DNA of 27,534 bases from the IMG/VR virus record IMGVR_UViG_3300043294_000487, positions 1 to 27,534 of that record. One strand, 5' to 3'. Positions within the stretch are counted from its first letter, which is position 1; each line of letters opens with the position of its first letter. The notes under the pieces were generated by a model, which saw nothing but the letters and a program-made list of their open reading frames with translations, was not told the DNA's origin and ran no database searches. The stretch comes from a virus. Position numbers and translations under genes: made by a program. This document shows, in pieces, positions 1 to 9,600 of this stretch.

Positions 1-267
1 GCCGGGATAGCTCTGGCGGACTTCCTGTGACCATGCGGAGGACTTGTAAGCCGTTTCGCCCTCCACCTTCTGGTCGCAATCGTCCCAAATTACCATATCT
101 GCCCACTCAATCCACTCCCGCCAGTTATCCACTTTATCCACAAATCCGTCGCTACAGTCTTTAGCTTCTGTTTCGTGGATGTACATTTTGACCTGGTGGC
201 CTTCTCCCAGCAACCGGATTGCCAGGCCGCAGCTTTCCCCCAAACAGGAAACAATCAGGATGTTCAA
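1..267 (-). CDS. PurD-like (phosphoribosylamine-glycine ligase/ATP-grasp family) protein, 5' part only
   Basis: The first 89 codons are visible and stay open to the window edge. The TTG start at 267 is chosen because AGGAGG lies seven bases upstream (280-275), inside the stop codon region of the 1445-aa gene, so translation is probably coupled. The protein opens MNILIVSCLGESCGLAIRLL, a dinucleotide-fold-like strand and glycine loop. It then has GHQVKMYI, a VDKVDNW segment and WADMVIWDD. This order resembles the N-terminal domain of the PurD-like proteins that some phages carry; PurD joins glycine to phosphoribosylamine in purine synthesis. The ATP-grasp catalytic part would lie outside the window, so the activity is inferred. 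It could also be another Rossmann-like phage protein. Confidence 0.55.
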   Translation of the reverse strand, partial: MNILIVSCLGESCGLAIRLLGEGHQVKMYIHETEAKDCSDGFVDKVDNWREWIEWADMVIWDDCDQKVEGETAYKSSAWSQEVRQSYPG

Positions 268-278
268 GCTATTCCCTC

Positions 279-3200
279 CTAATGTGCTTTGGTTCTTCCG
301 CTTGTTCTCAGTCGGGTGTGGATGGCAGTTCGCAAGGGCTTCGTAAGTTGCAGGGTATCTAACTGCGCCTGTTCACTGGGCGATGCTAGCGGTAGAAGCC
401 GTGCTTTCGTAACCGCGCTGAGGTATGACCATTTGCGTTGCAGGGTGTCCATCTTGGAATCCTTCAGGAATCGGGATTCGCCCTTCTTTGTAACTAACCC
501 TTGCTGTACGGCTTGATCTGCAATTGCCTGCGCGTTGGTTGGGTCTTGCTGTATGCGTTGTCGTACCGCGTCCCTGAGTTGTATCTGTGCCATCGTCCCA
601 GACGATTCAAGCATGGTCGGCGTTTGTTGGTAGTACGCGTTATCCACAGCTTTCTCAAAGGATGATTCACCTTGAGTGTAATCTGAAGGTATGTAAGCAT
701 ACCGTCCGATGCCTGTGGCTGTTGCCACTATACCAGCAGGCGTGATTTGAGGATTTACTTGTTGACCGAGATTGCCCTGGATAGCGCCCCTGATTATGTC
801 AGCAAGACTACTGTTAGGGAAAACATACGTACTAACTGAGGACGTGCTAAAAGGCGTTGCCTCTTTGCCAAAGTATTCCAGGCTTGCAACCGTTTGTTGC
901 CACAAGGGATCTTTTGGATTTGCTATAGGATGGTTGCCATAGGCCACGTTAGTCGCCCACCCTACAAGTCCGCGTGTTAGCGGTGAAAGTTTTGATTGGG
1001 CAAATTTGCCCGCGCCACTAATAGGACCTTCCTCACCGATATATTCAGCCATGTAAATCATATCCCCCAAAGCGCCACGAAATGGGGAGAAGAACACTCC
1101 AGGGGCGATCTGTATGTCGGCTTCATGTCCTCTGGGATTTTGTAGAGTAGAGTGTCCTGTAAACAAGTAGTTGAATACCTGAGCTAGCATTATCCCGCCA
1201 ACGGCGGATGTAACCAGGTTTTGTCTTGCCAAGCTGCCTAATGTTCCGCCTTTAACGGCATTTAAAGGCATGTCGTATACATTAGATACGGTGTAATCCG
1301 GTGCGAGAAATGCCAGTCTGAAAACGCCTCTCCAGAAAGGCGTAGTGCCCAGGGCTTCCCAATTACGGCCACCAAAAGCGGCGTTGACTTGGCGTGCTAC
1401 ATCTCGTTCCAGTTGTGTTGATTCGGCGTTATCCATATCAGGAGTTACATGGGAGGCGACTTTAATTGTCCAATCAGCTATTTTTGCAAAACGTATAATT
1501 TTTCCAAATAGCAGTTTATTGGACTTATTAAGCAGACCGGGACGTTCTATCTTTGAAAGCAGGCTATTATCTTGAACAAGATTAGTAACTATATCTTGGT
1601 TTTTGTAAAGCGCGTCTGTCGTGCCTGATGCTCTGACAAAATGCAATTCTTGAGCGTTCAGGAAATCATTATCGGTAAATAATTGATGAATTAGCTTTGG
1701 GTGTGTGAGAATGTCAAATCCATATTTTGACTCGTTAAGCGCAGCAAAAAGCGTATTTATGTAGTGAAAGCCTGACATGGCAAAATTGTATATCCTTACA
1801 GTATTCTGAAACTTTTGGATGTTTCGTACTAAATCCACTTTCCGCAAAGTATCGGGTTCGGTAATCGCTTTCAATCCTCTGGCGTATTCCGTAGGCAAGT
1901 ATAAGTGTTTACCCTCTGAGTTTGCTATGCCCGTATCTTCCGTGCCGAAGACCGGCTTATTCGACCACAGACCCAGCCCCATGTCGGCTGTCTCATTAAG
2001 CAGTTCACGCCGGGTGCCTGCACGGGCCATACTCTCGTTATACGAATCGTATAAAGTATTGGCACGTGCCGTAATTGGCTCGACACGGGCTTTGGGATCG
2101 AGAAGCGATTCAAGTGGATTGTCGTATTCACGGGCTCTGCCGTGGGCTGTTCCGGCAGTTCTAGCACTGTCCTTTTCTCTGTAAAGAACGTTCATATAAT
2201 CATCGTGGGTACTTTTAAGTATTCCCAGGAACTTACCGTATGCTCCGTGTTCGCTGTATGCCTTGTCAAGCATTTTATAGGCCGTTGTTGCCTCTGGTGT
2301 GGGATTGTCCGCAAGGTTTTTTGCCCCGGCAATAGCTTGCCTCCAGGTCATTCCTTTGGAGGCCGCGTCAGGAATTTTTTGATCCAATGCTTCTGCCGGA
2401 TTATCCAGGTATTCTTGTATGAGGTTCTTGTCACCATGCAACCAGCGATATACAGTAATAGCTTCCATATCGTTTGGTGCTGCTTCGGCAGCTTGGGTGG
2501 CCGTTCTATGTCCCAGCGTTATTTGTTCGCCTTTCTTGCCTACAACATCGTATCGCCAAGATTCAGTTGATTTGCTGGCATTGTCTTTCATTTGCAGGTT
2601 GAGTGGATCGGTCAGGACGCTTTTGAAATCTTTGAACTCATTTTGTGTTCCTAGCAGCGAACTCTTGGCGTCGTTGTATTGTTTTAGAGATTCCGTCCAT
2701 ATGGGTTCCAAGTATGGCCTGATAAGATCGCCAAAATCACCAAGCATACTTGCCGACCAATCAGAGAAATCAAGTGTTCCATTCAAAATCTTTTCAGCGC
2801 CAATTTGGGCATACGCCTGCAATATATCCGGGTCTAATCCTGCGCCAAGTTTCGTTATACCCTGTTTTTGCTGCTGTGCCAGTTCTACAAGTTTATCTCT
2901 GCCTGCCTGCCCAATCTCGGTTGCCTTGATACGCATCGCTGATTTCATCCGGTTATCTACAGGTGTTTCGCCTGTTTTAGCCGGAGCCTGTTCAGCCGTT
3001 CCAACCTGTTTTGGGGCTAAATCGGGAAACTCTCCCTGAAGTTCCGGGTACTTATATAACACTGCCCGAGCAACATTAGGCTTTGTATCTTTATTGCGAA
3101 GTAGATCCCGCACCTTGTCAAGTTGTTCTGGTGTACGCTCTGTGGTTGGTGTTACAGCTTTTCTGAGATTATTTACAACCTCTGGGGAAGTAGTTGGCGC

Positions 3201-4616
3201 GGGTTCAGCAGAAACGCCTTCTGCGGCCTCACCAGAAGCCTTTGCCGCATAACCTCTAAGCACTGATGCAAATTCGTTAGGAGCGTGAAGATTAAAGAGG
3301 CTAAAGTGCTGTTCCATACCCATCGGATTTTTCGGAAAGATAACATTGTCTTTTGGCATTCTCGCAGGTCCAAATTCGGCTATGTTTCCTTGCGAATCCT
3401 TTGGCGTAAACTCTTTAATTACAATTTCGGCATCATGTGTAAAGTCTTGCAAAGTGTATTCTGGATGATCCTGTTGAATCGTTTTCAACATGGCTTTCAG
3501 ATCAACGGGACGACCCCACAACGTACCAGGACGCTCGTAAGCCATCTGATTAACTTTTTCATAATATGGACGCCAAAAGTCCAGCACTTTCTGTACTGAA
3601 GTGACTGCTTGCTCCTGTGCCTCGCCAGGAGCGTTTTCTAGGGGGGTCACTGGTACTTCAGGGTACTCCTTACTTGGTACTGCTCCTTCAGAAACGCCGC
3701 CCACGTCCGCATTAGAGGGAGTTATAGGTGGTACGGCTGGTGCTTCTGGTACAGTAACTGCCTCACTCGGTGTTACTTCAGCAGAAACGCCTTCTGCGGC
3801 CTCACCAGAAGCCTTTGCCGCATAACCTCTAAGTGCTTGTACCAATGAAGTTGGTATCATGGCTAACCCGGCAAATAAAGCGGCATTCTCCGCCGCTGTT
3901 TTTGGTATGTTCCATCCTTGCGCTCCTTGTGCTAGAGCTTCACCCGTTCCATAAATTCCTCCGGCAACGGCAGACCCCGCAATCCTTTCTAGCAAGGGGT
4001 TTGCTATTCTCGCGCCTATTCCAGCAACTCTTTCTCCAACTTCCCCGATAGGTCCGAAAGCTGGTGTAAGGCTGGCCTCAAGCACACCACCAACAAGATT
4101 GCGTCCCAGACCCGGTTTCATTCCCTCAGAGGCAAGAAGCTGCTCGCCCGTAGTCTGCCGTTTGCCTTCAAGTCCTTGCAACCACGCCTGGCCTCCGCCC
4201 GCAAAAGATTTCCATGACCAGGGGTTCTCACCCTGAGCCTTGTTTACATCTTCTTGCTGTGCTGCACTCAAGAAAGCGTTGGGAACGGCATTTAAGGCAT
4301 ACCAAAGGGCTTTGCGTGCTGTACCTTGAGGCAACGCGGGTGCCGTTACCGATTTTCCCGTTTCTTCTGCCGCTGCCACATCTTCCACAGGTACTCCAGA
4401 CTGAGCAGCAGCCATTTCCTGGGGAGAAACGCGGGCGCGACCGGACTTCTCCGCCTGCAAACCGACAGCAATGGAACGCAGTTTTTGCGCTACGGGAGTA
4501 GCTTGGTTAATGCCACTTGTAAGCATGCCAAAGCTTCCGAAGCCGGCAGAGGCTAAACTTTTCTTTTGTGCCGGAGCACCGGGTAAACTACTTCCAAAGT
4601 CAGCGAAAGTTAGCAT
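279..4616 (-). CDS. giant putative internal virion / DNA-ejection protein (1445 aa)
   Basis: This is the largest gene here and sits at the end of the structural operon, where podoviruses place internal-core or ejection proteins. That role is inferred from position and composition. Residues 1-260 are Gly/Ala-rich with amphipathic and hydrophobic stretches. Residues 262-280 and 453-471 are an identical 19-residue repeat (LRGYAAKASGEAAEGVSAE) flanking a Pro/Val-rich linker and a small domain (GTLWGRPVDLKAMLKTIQQ). Around 1080-1112 lies FGGRNWEALGTTPFWRG followed by FLAPDYTVSN, a motif seen in very large phage proteins of the 'large polyvalent protein' kind. No transglycosylase or protease motif was recognised. 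It starts at an ATG after a GAGGG-type ribosome site. The next gene's ribosome site overlaps its stop. Confidence 0.75.
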   Translation of the reverse strand: MLTFADFGSSLPGAPAQKKSLASAGFGSFGMLTSGINQATPVAQKLRSIAVGLQAEKSGRARVSPQEMAAAQSGVPVEDVAAAEETGKSVTAPALPQGTARKALWYALNAVPNAFLSAAQQEDVNKAQGENPWSWKSFAGGGQAWLQGLEGKRQTTGEQLLASEGMKPGLGRNLVGGVLEASLTPAFGPIGEVGERVAGIGARIANPLLERIAGSAVAGGIYGTGEALAQGAQGWNIPKTAAENAALFAGLAMIPTSLVQALRGYAAKASGEAAEGVSAEVTPSEAVTVPEAPAVPPITPSNADVGGVSEGAVPSKEYPEVPVTPLENAPGEAQEQAVTSVQKVLDFWRPYYEKVNQMAYERPGTLWGRPVDLKAMLKTIQQDHPEYTLQDFTHDAEIVIKEFTPKDSQGNIAEFGPARMPKDNVIFPKNPMGMEQHFSLFNLHAPNEFASVLRGYAAKASGEAAEGVSAEPAPTTSPEVVNNLRKAVTPTTERTPEQLDKVRDLLRNKDTKPNVARAVLYKYPELQGEFPDLAPKQVGTAEQAPAKTGETPVDNRMKSAMRIKATEIGQAGRDKLVELAQQQKQGITKLGAGLDPDILQAYAQIGAEKILNGTLDFSDWSASMLGDFGDLIRPYLEPIWTESLKQYNDAKSSLLGTQNEFKDFKSVLTDPLNLQMKDNASKSTESWRYDVVGKKGEQITLGHRTATQAAEAAPNDMEAITVYRWLHGDKNLIQEYLDNPAEALDQKIPDAASKGMTWRQAIAGAKNLADNPTPEATTAYKMLDKAYSEHGAYGKFLGILKSTHDDYMNVLYREKDSARTAGTAHGRAREYDNPLESLLDPKARVEPITARANTLYDSYNESMARAGTRRELLNETADMGLGLWSNKPVFGTEDTGIANSEGKHLYLPTEYARGLKAITEPDTLRKVDLVRNIQKFQNTVRIYNFAMSGFHYINTLFAALNESKYGFDILTHPKLIHQLFTDNDFLNAQELHFVRASGTTDALYKNQDIVTNLVQDNSLLSKIERPGLLNKSNKLLFGKIIRFAKIADWTIKVASHVTPDMDNAESTQLERDVARQVNAAFGGRNWEALGTTPFWRGVFRLAFLAPDYTVSNVYDMPLNAVKGGTLGSLARQNLVTSAVGGIMLAQVFNYLFTGHSTLQNPRGHEADIQIAPGVFFSPFRGALGDMIYMAEYIGEEGPISGAGKFAQSKLSPLTRGLVGWATNVAYGNHPIANPKDPLWQQTVASLEYFGKEATPFSTSSVSTYVFPNSSLADIIRGAIQGNLGQQVNPQITPAGIVATATGIGRYAYIPSDYTQGESSFEKAVDNAYYQQTPTMLESSGTMAQIQLRDAVRQRIQQDPTNAQAIADQAVQQGLVTKKGESRFLKDSKMDTLQRKWSYLSAVTKARLLPLASPSEQAQLDTLQLTKPLRTAIHTRLRTSGRTKAH
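3204..3260 (-). repeat. 57-bp perfect direct repeat, copy 2 in the coding sense
   Basis: This segment is identical base for base to 3777-3833. The offset is 573 bp (191 codons), so the repeat is in frame and encodes LRGYAAKASGEAAEGVSAE in both places within the 1445-aa protein. Confidence 0.97.
3777..3833 (-). repeat. 57-bp perfect direct repeat, copy 1 in the coding sense
   Basis: This is the partner of 3204-3260. The flanking bases diverge immediately on both sides, so the repeat has sharp ends. It brackets a linker-plus-domain module of the giant protein. Confidence 0.97.
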
Positions 4617-4630
4617 TAGAAATCCCTCAT

Positions 4631-6094
4631 TTAAAATACTCCTTGAAATGGTGAATCCGATGCCGTAGGTGTCGCAGGTGCTTGATTTTGTTCCTCTGCT
4701 GCCAACCGTGCGTTATTTAGATTTATCGCGTAGGTCACTATATCAGCAGGATTAACACCCTCTGCTTCAAGAGCGGCAGCATTGTTATAAATGTCGGCGG
4801 TAATATCCGCTATTGACATTCCGCTTTGGTACTCCTGAGCGACTATATTATAGGCGCTGGAGTACGCTTGATTACTCAACTGCGCTGTAGTCGGTTTAGA
4901 AGATTTGCCTGATGCCGTATTCAATGCTTGAGTAAGTCTTTCCTGAGCATCGGTAATCTCCTGCCCCTGGTATGCTGTAGTCTGATTGTACGGCATCTGC
5001 TTCCATTGGTTCTGCAATTCCAACTGGTATTGTTTCAATAGATTGGCTTGGCTCGTTTCCTGTGCCGTCTGTTGTTGCTGGGCGTACCATTGGTTTAACT
5101 GGCTAGTCAGGCTGTACTGCTGTTGATTTATCCCGGATTCCTGTGTGTTGTAGGCTTGTAAGTTAGTTGCCTCTTGTTGAATGGGTGCCGTATACGCTTG
5201 CTGGTAAAGATTTGCTTCCTCAGTGGCTCCCTGCATTTGGGTACTTGCCAGTTGTAAAGTTCCTTGGAAAACTTGGTTCTGTTGTTGGGCAAACCAACTT
5301 GCTAAAGCTGATTCTTCGTTGGTCAATGCTCCTGTTTGCATTTTCTGCTCAATGTAAGCCGCCGCGCCAGAAGTTAGAGTCCCATCCTGCGCCATTTGAT
5401 TTCTAGTCTGGGCGATATTATCGTCAAGATCCTGCTTCATCTGAGCAATGGAAACTTGGACGCTCTGAGGAACGGACTGGTTCTGGTCCTGCGCGATCAT
5501 AGTCTGGAGAGTTCCTAAAGCCTGGGAATATTGCGTCTGGTACGCCTGAAGCATAGCCTGACCCGCCGAACCCATTTGCTGGGCGTATGTATTCATCTGA
5601 TTGTAAGTGCTCGTCGCCAGTGCCTGCTGTTGCTGAATGTATTGCGGTATCTGCGCCAATTGCTGGGTGTAGACTGACTGATACGCCGGAGTAAGGCGGC
5701 TTTGAACAGATTGGAGCACAGCAGGAGTATCGTAGGTTGTACCCCCGATGTTGTAGTCCGGCGTAACCGATGCTGTCTGCCCTGTGGTTGGATTGGTCAC
5801 ATCTACGTTACCAGCCTCGTAATTGAGGCCATAGTCGCTTCCCAGGGTAGACCTGACCGGGGATTCTCCCATGCCCTGCATCATAGAATTGATCGCGCTC
5901 TGACTGGTATAGGCCGATCCATTTTGAAGTTGGTAGTCACTAGGACTGAAACTGTAGGATTGCCCCTGGGAATTGGATACAGTAATCGGCTGATTAGCTC
6001 CCTGCCAGTTCACCGTAAAACCGGCGTTCTCCAGAGTCTCTCTCAAGGGTACACTGTAATCGCTTGTCGTTGCTGGTGCTGTAGTTGTTGCCAT
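4631..6094 (-). CDS. Gln-rich virion-associated protein with stalk-like N-terminus (487 aa)
   Basis: The function is not recognised. Residues about 12-70 (VPLRETLENAGFTVNWQG, then an ITVSNSQGQ strand and an NGSAYTS segment) resemble the copper-amine-oxidase N-terminal/stalk repeat of clostridial surface proteins, which typically reads VPLR..E.lGa.V.W. The rest, about 130-480, is a long Gln/Ala/Tyr-rich, probably helical or coiled-coil region with many QQQ runs. That composition fits an extended or internal virion protein. It lies between a fibre-like gene and the giant internal protein, so a role in the short tail or ejection apparatus is inferred. The start is supported by AAGGAGG before the ATG. 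It ends 14 bases before the next gene. Confidence 0.7.
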   Translation of the reverse strand: MATTTAPATTSDYSVPLRETLENAGFTVNWQGANQPITVSNSQGQSYSFSPSDYQLQNGSAYTSQSAINSMMQGMGESPVRSTLGSDYGLNYEAGNVDVTNPTTGQTASVTPDYNIGGTTYDTPAVLQSVQSRLTPAYQSVYTQQLAQIPQYIQQQQALATSTYNQMNTYAQQMGSAGQAMLQAYQTQYSQALGTLQTMIAQDQNQSVPQSVQVSIAQMKQDLDDNIAQTRNQMAQDGTLTSGAAAYIEQKMQTGALTNEESALASWFAQQQNQVFQGTLQLASTQMQGATEEANLYQQAYTAPIQQEATNLQAYNTQESGINQQQYSLTSQLNQWYAQQQQTAQETSQANLLKQYQLELQNQWKQMPYNQTTAYQGQEITDAQERLTQALNTASGKSSKPTTAQLSNQAYSSAYNIVAQEYQSGMSIADITADIYNNAAALEAEGVNPADIVTYAINLNNARLAAEEQNQAPATPTASDSPFQGVF

Positions 6095-6106
6095 AAAAAC
6101 GCCTCC

Positions 6107-6628
6107 TTATGAGGTAGGTACATAAATCAAAGATGCCCCCAAAGCTGCTGCTGTGTAACTCGTCCCGCTGCTTACTAAATTGCAGGTTAAAACGGTAGGC
6201 GTCATTGGCAGAGCTATCGGACTGCTTCTCACCAATGCAAAAGTTGTATTTGGAGTCGATACGCTAATGACTATGTTAGCGCCGTTCATCAGATCGAGCG
6301 AGGCCGTTCCCCCGGAAGTGATCTGCAATATGGCTTCCAGGTACCATGTTCCGTCAGGAAACTTTGCCGGGTCAAAATAAAAATACCCTCCGCTGAGGGT
6401 CGTCGTCGTGGTCGCGGCGGGCATTACCTTAAATAATGGTATCGGCCATTCTTCCCACAGCAATTTACTCAAACTTACGCTGTAGTCCTGCAAGGCATCT
6501 CCCGTCAAGCTCCCAGAGGGGATGTTCGTATTGTCAAGGTCATTGACAGCATTCTGAGCTAAAATGAAACACTGGTAAACATCCTGGCTTCTAATATTAT
6601 TGGCAAATATGCCGTAATCCAAAAACAT
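6107..6628 (-). CDS. putative tail-fibre/appendage protein (173 aa)
   Basis: The N-terminal 70 residues look helical (DVYQCFILAQNAVNDLDN, then SVSLSKLLWEEWP). The remainder is beta-rich with many Thr/Ser/Gly, including a TTTTTLSGGYFYFDP stretch and WYLEAILQITSGGTASLDLM. This resembles a trimeric fibre or head-fibre protein with an N-terminal anchor. No exact family is recognised. It follows the nozzle gene by 18 bases and has an AGGTGG ribosome site, so it belongs to the same transcript. The context suggests it attaches to the tail complex. Confidence 0.65.
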   Translation of the reverse strand: MFLDYGIFANNIRSQDVYQCFILAQNAVNDLDNTNIPSGSLTGDALQDYSVSLSKLLWEEWPIPLFKVMPAATTTTTLSGGYFYFDPAKFPDGTWYLEAILQITSGGTASLDLMNGANIVISVSTPNTTFALVRSSPIALPMTPTVLTCNLVSSGTSYTAAALGASLIYVPTS

Positions 6629-6646
6629 ACTACCACACCACCTGTC

Positions 6647-9600
6647 TTACCAAACACGCTCAGGCCGCATTGCCCGTGGATAGAACGCGAGAGCATAGCC
6701 CAGAAATACGGGACCGGAGTTTTCCACTGCGGACCAGATTAGTTCAAGCCCTGCCGTTCGCGCATACGGATACGGGTAGAGTCTTTTTACCGTTAGGTTG
6801 TTGGCCGCAGGAACGGTGAAAGAGACTGGAGGTTGAATTACTCCGTCGATGATCGGGGAAACCTCTACGGTTGTATCAGTCGCTCCTCCGCCAAAAGCCA
6901 CGTCGAAGTATTTCAATCTCTTCTGCCAATCCTCTCCGATAAGAGGTAATTGAGCGGTATCAACGGTAACGGTAATTGGGGTTCCGCTGTCATTATCTGC
7001 TTGTTCCATCTCGAAAACATTCCCGGAAACAGATGATCCATAAACGTATTTCCATTCACCACGTTCCCAGAAAGACAGAAAACAGGCTGGTGTCCAGTTC
7101 CTCCAGATCGACCAGGGCATCATTTTAGGATTTGACATATCGTAGACTAAAAGCGTGTCGTTGTAAGTGGCATTCTCGCTTGGCACAGCAGCGATCAGTT
7201 TGTTTTTGTAGTAAAATAGAGCCGCATTTCCCAGTAAGCTCTGATTCAAAGAGTTCCAGAAGTTTTGTATTTTCCGTGTTAAGAGAGTGCTTTTCCTAAA
7301 GTCGGTTGCCCAAATTCCGTCCCGGTCAAGAAGGAAAAATCCTCGTGGAGTCCAGATCGCTCCCCAAGGAGAAATCGTGCCGCCACTTCCAGCAGTATAG
7401 ATGTTGAACTCCACAGCCGATCCCGTATAAGTGCCTCCAGCCAGGTAATAGGATTGATGCTGTTTTATAATTACAAACATGGTTGACGTAGCGATCAATG
7501 ACATAATCTGGTCGCCATCGGAAGGGTTCACATCCTGAAAATTGATTGCAGGCCACGAAGTCATATCTAGCGGGTCTGAGTAGTATAGCCTTGCCGGATA
7601 GCCGGGGGTGCAAGCAGCAAAAGTTCTGTTTGCATAAATGGCACATGTTGCCGCTCTGGGAGCCGCAGATAATACATTTACATTCGTTCCATCATAAGAA
7701 ACAGGAATATCTGCTCCATTAAAGACGATCATGGTATCCTGCAATTGCCCAAAGAAATACTTGCTTGCAGGAGCCATTCCTGCTTTAATCACCGCAGCAG
7801 ACGGATTGCCCGCATAAGACACTGTGGCCGTGCTTACGTTCGGAGACCCGGCGTTGCTTATCTCTTGCAGGATGAAACGGATCTGGGAGTACGGTTCTGG
7901 CGGCGCTGAAGCTGTACCGCCGTTGATCTGCGAATACCAGTTTGACCAGTTTACTCCGTCTGCCGAAGTTCTCGCCTGGCAAAAGTCCGTAGTGCCCGAA
8001 GGTTGGTTGTCAACCCACAATACTTCCAAGGTGGAATAATCGGAAGCGTTGAAAGCGTTCAAAACCGGGCTTTGCCAGACGCTCTGCCGGGTAGCCGGGT
8101 AGTTCAGGTTGCCATCAAACGAGAGCAGGTAAGTCGTGTCCACATCCCAAGCCTGGGGTTGTTGGTTGGTTACATACGCCTGATGTTCCGCCAGCGTTCG
8201 GGCCCTGGATGAGGTGCGGAGGTCGTCGATCAGTCCATCGCATTGCGCAGTTCCACCCGCCCATGAGCCAATATACATATTCGCCGGAAGTGTTCCCACA
8301 GGTTCAACGTAGGCCAGATCGCTGCCTATTTGTGAGCCTTCCTTGCATAACCGTATGTGCGTTCCATCGCCGCTAAAACTAATTCGATATGGCGTTCCCA
8401 CCGTTAAGGCAACCGTATCGACAATATCATAAAAGGTTCCGCCGCTTTTTATTTCGCCGCTTAGATACCCTGACGACGTAATTCTAATATCGAAATAATT
8501 ATTTGAGTCGATCTCATAGCTACAAAGCATCACTTGCGTTCCTAATGTGTTGGATGTCGGTATATAGACCATCTCTACCGCCCAATTCCCCTTCGCAAAC
8601 ACCCCCGCCGTGGGGATGGTCAGGGTTTCAGCGGCGCGGGTGGCACTACCAGTGATCCAGGATGTGGCATATTGCTTGTTCTCGATCTGGATACCGTCAA
8701 CCCAGAAAGTAACAGCCGCCTGTACTTCGGTGCAGACAAGTATAACGGCAAATGTAGCGGTTGCTGGGGCAATAGCCACGCCTGAAATCTCTTGCCAAGC
8801 GGATGTTGCAGTTGCTCCCGGCAGATATAGAGGAGCGCCAATCTGAGTACCGCTAGAATTATACCAGTACAGCGTTGAGCCTATTGATCCTGAACCATAA
8901 AGATGAAAAGATACGGCATAGGAATTTCCTGCTGTTACAGGCGTCCCACCTTCACCAAGGTTAGGACTGTTAGTGGAAACATAAACGCCTTCATAGTTGT
9001 TTGCAGATGTTGTAACAACCTTTAGGCTTGAAGTACCCGCCCATGTTTCTGTTGCGTCAATACTGAGGGTCGCCCCATTTGCGGCTGTAAATCCGGTTGT
9101 CCCGCTTGTCGGGTGACTCCGGTTTGCCGTAAGCAGGTTGGTCGTGCCTTCCTCCATCTGCAATGCTTCGCCAAAGTAAGCGCTGCCCATGCCATCGCCC
9201 ACCTGCCAAGACGTGGCATATTGCTTGTTCTCGATCTGGATACCGTCAACCCAGTACGTATGGCTGTTTGTGTCGTTCTGAAAGGCCGACAGATAGACAC
9301 CTGTTTTACCCGTTGGGATCTGGAAGGTATAAGTAAGGCGTGTCCACCCTGTATTGATTAGAGTCGTAGGGGCGTTATTCCCTATCTCCGTGCCATCGTT
9401 GTTGAAGGCAGCAATATAAATCTGCTTTCCTCCAGTGTTTCCTCTTGCATAAAATGATGCCGTATAATACTGCCCCGCGGTTACAGGCCATGAACCACCA
9501 GAACCGTTACGCAGGGATACACCAGTATATAACGCCCCCTGACTGACAACTTTTATAGAATAGCTTTCTTCCCAGGCGTAGGTGTTATCTCTCGTTACCG

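Noticed and set aside
4846-5680. Possible tandem-repeat or CRISPR-like pattern of CTG/TTG-rich units
   Set aside because: These are Gln codons of a coding low-complexity region, without fixed repeat length or spacers.
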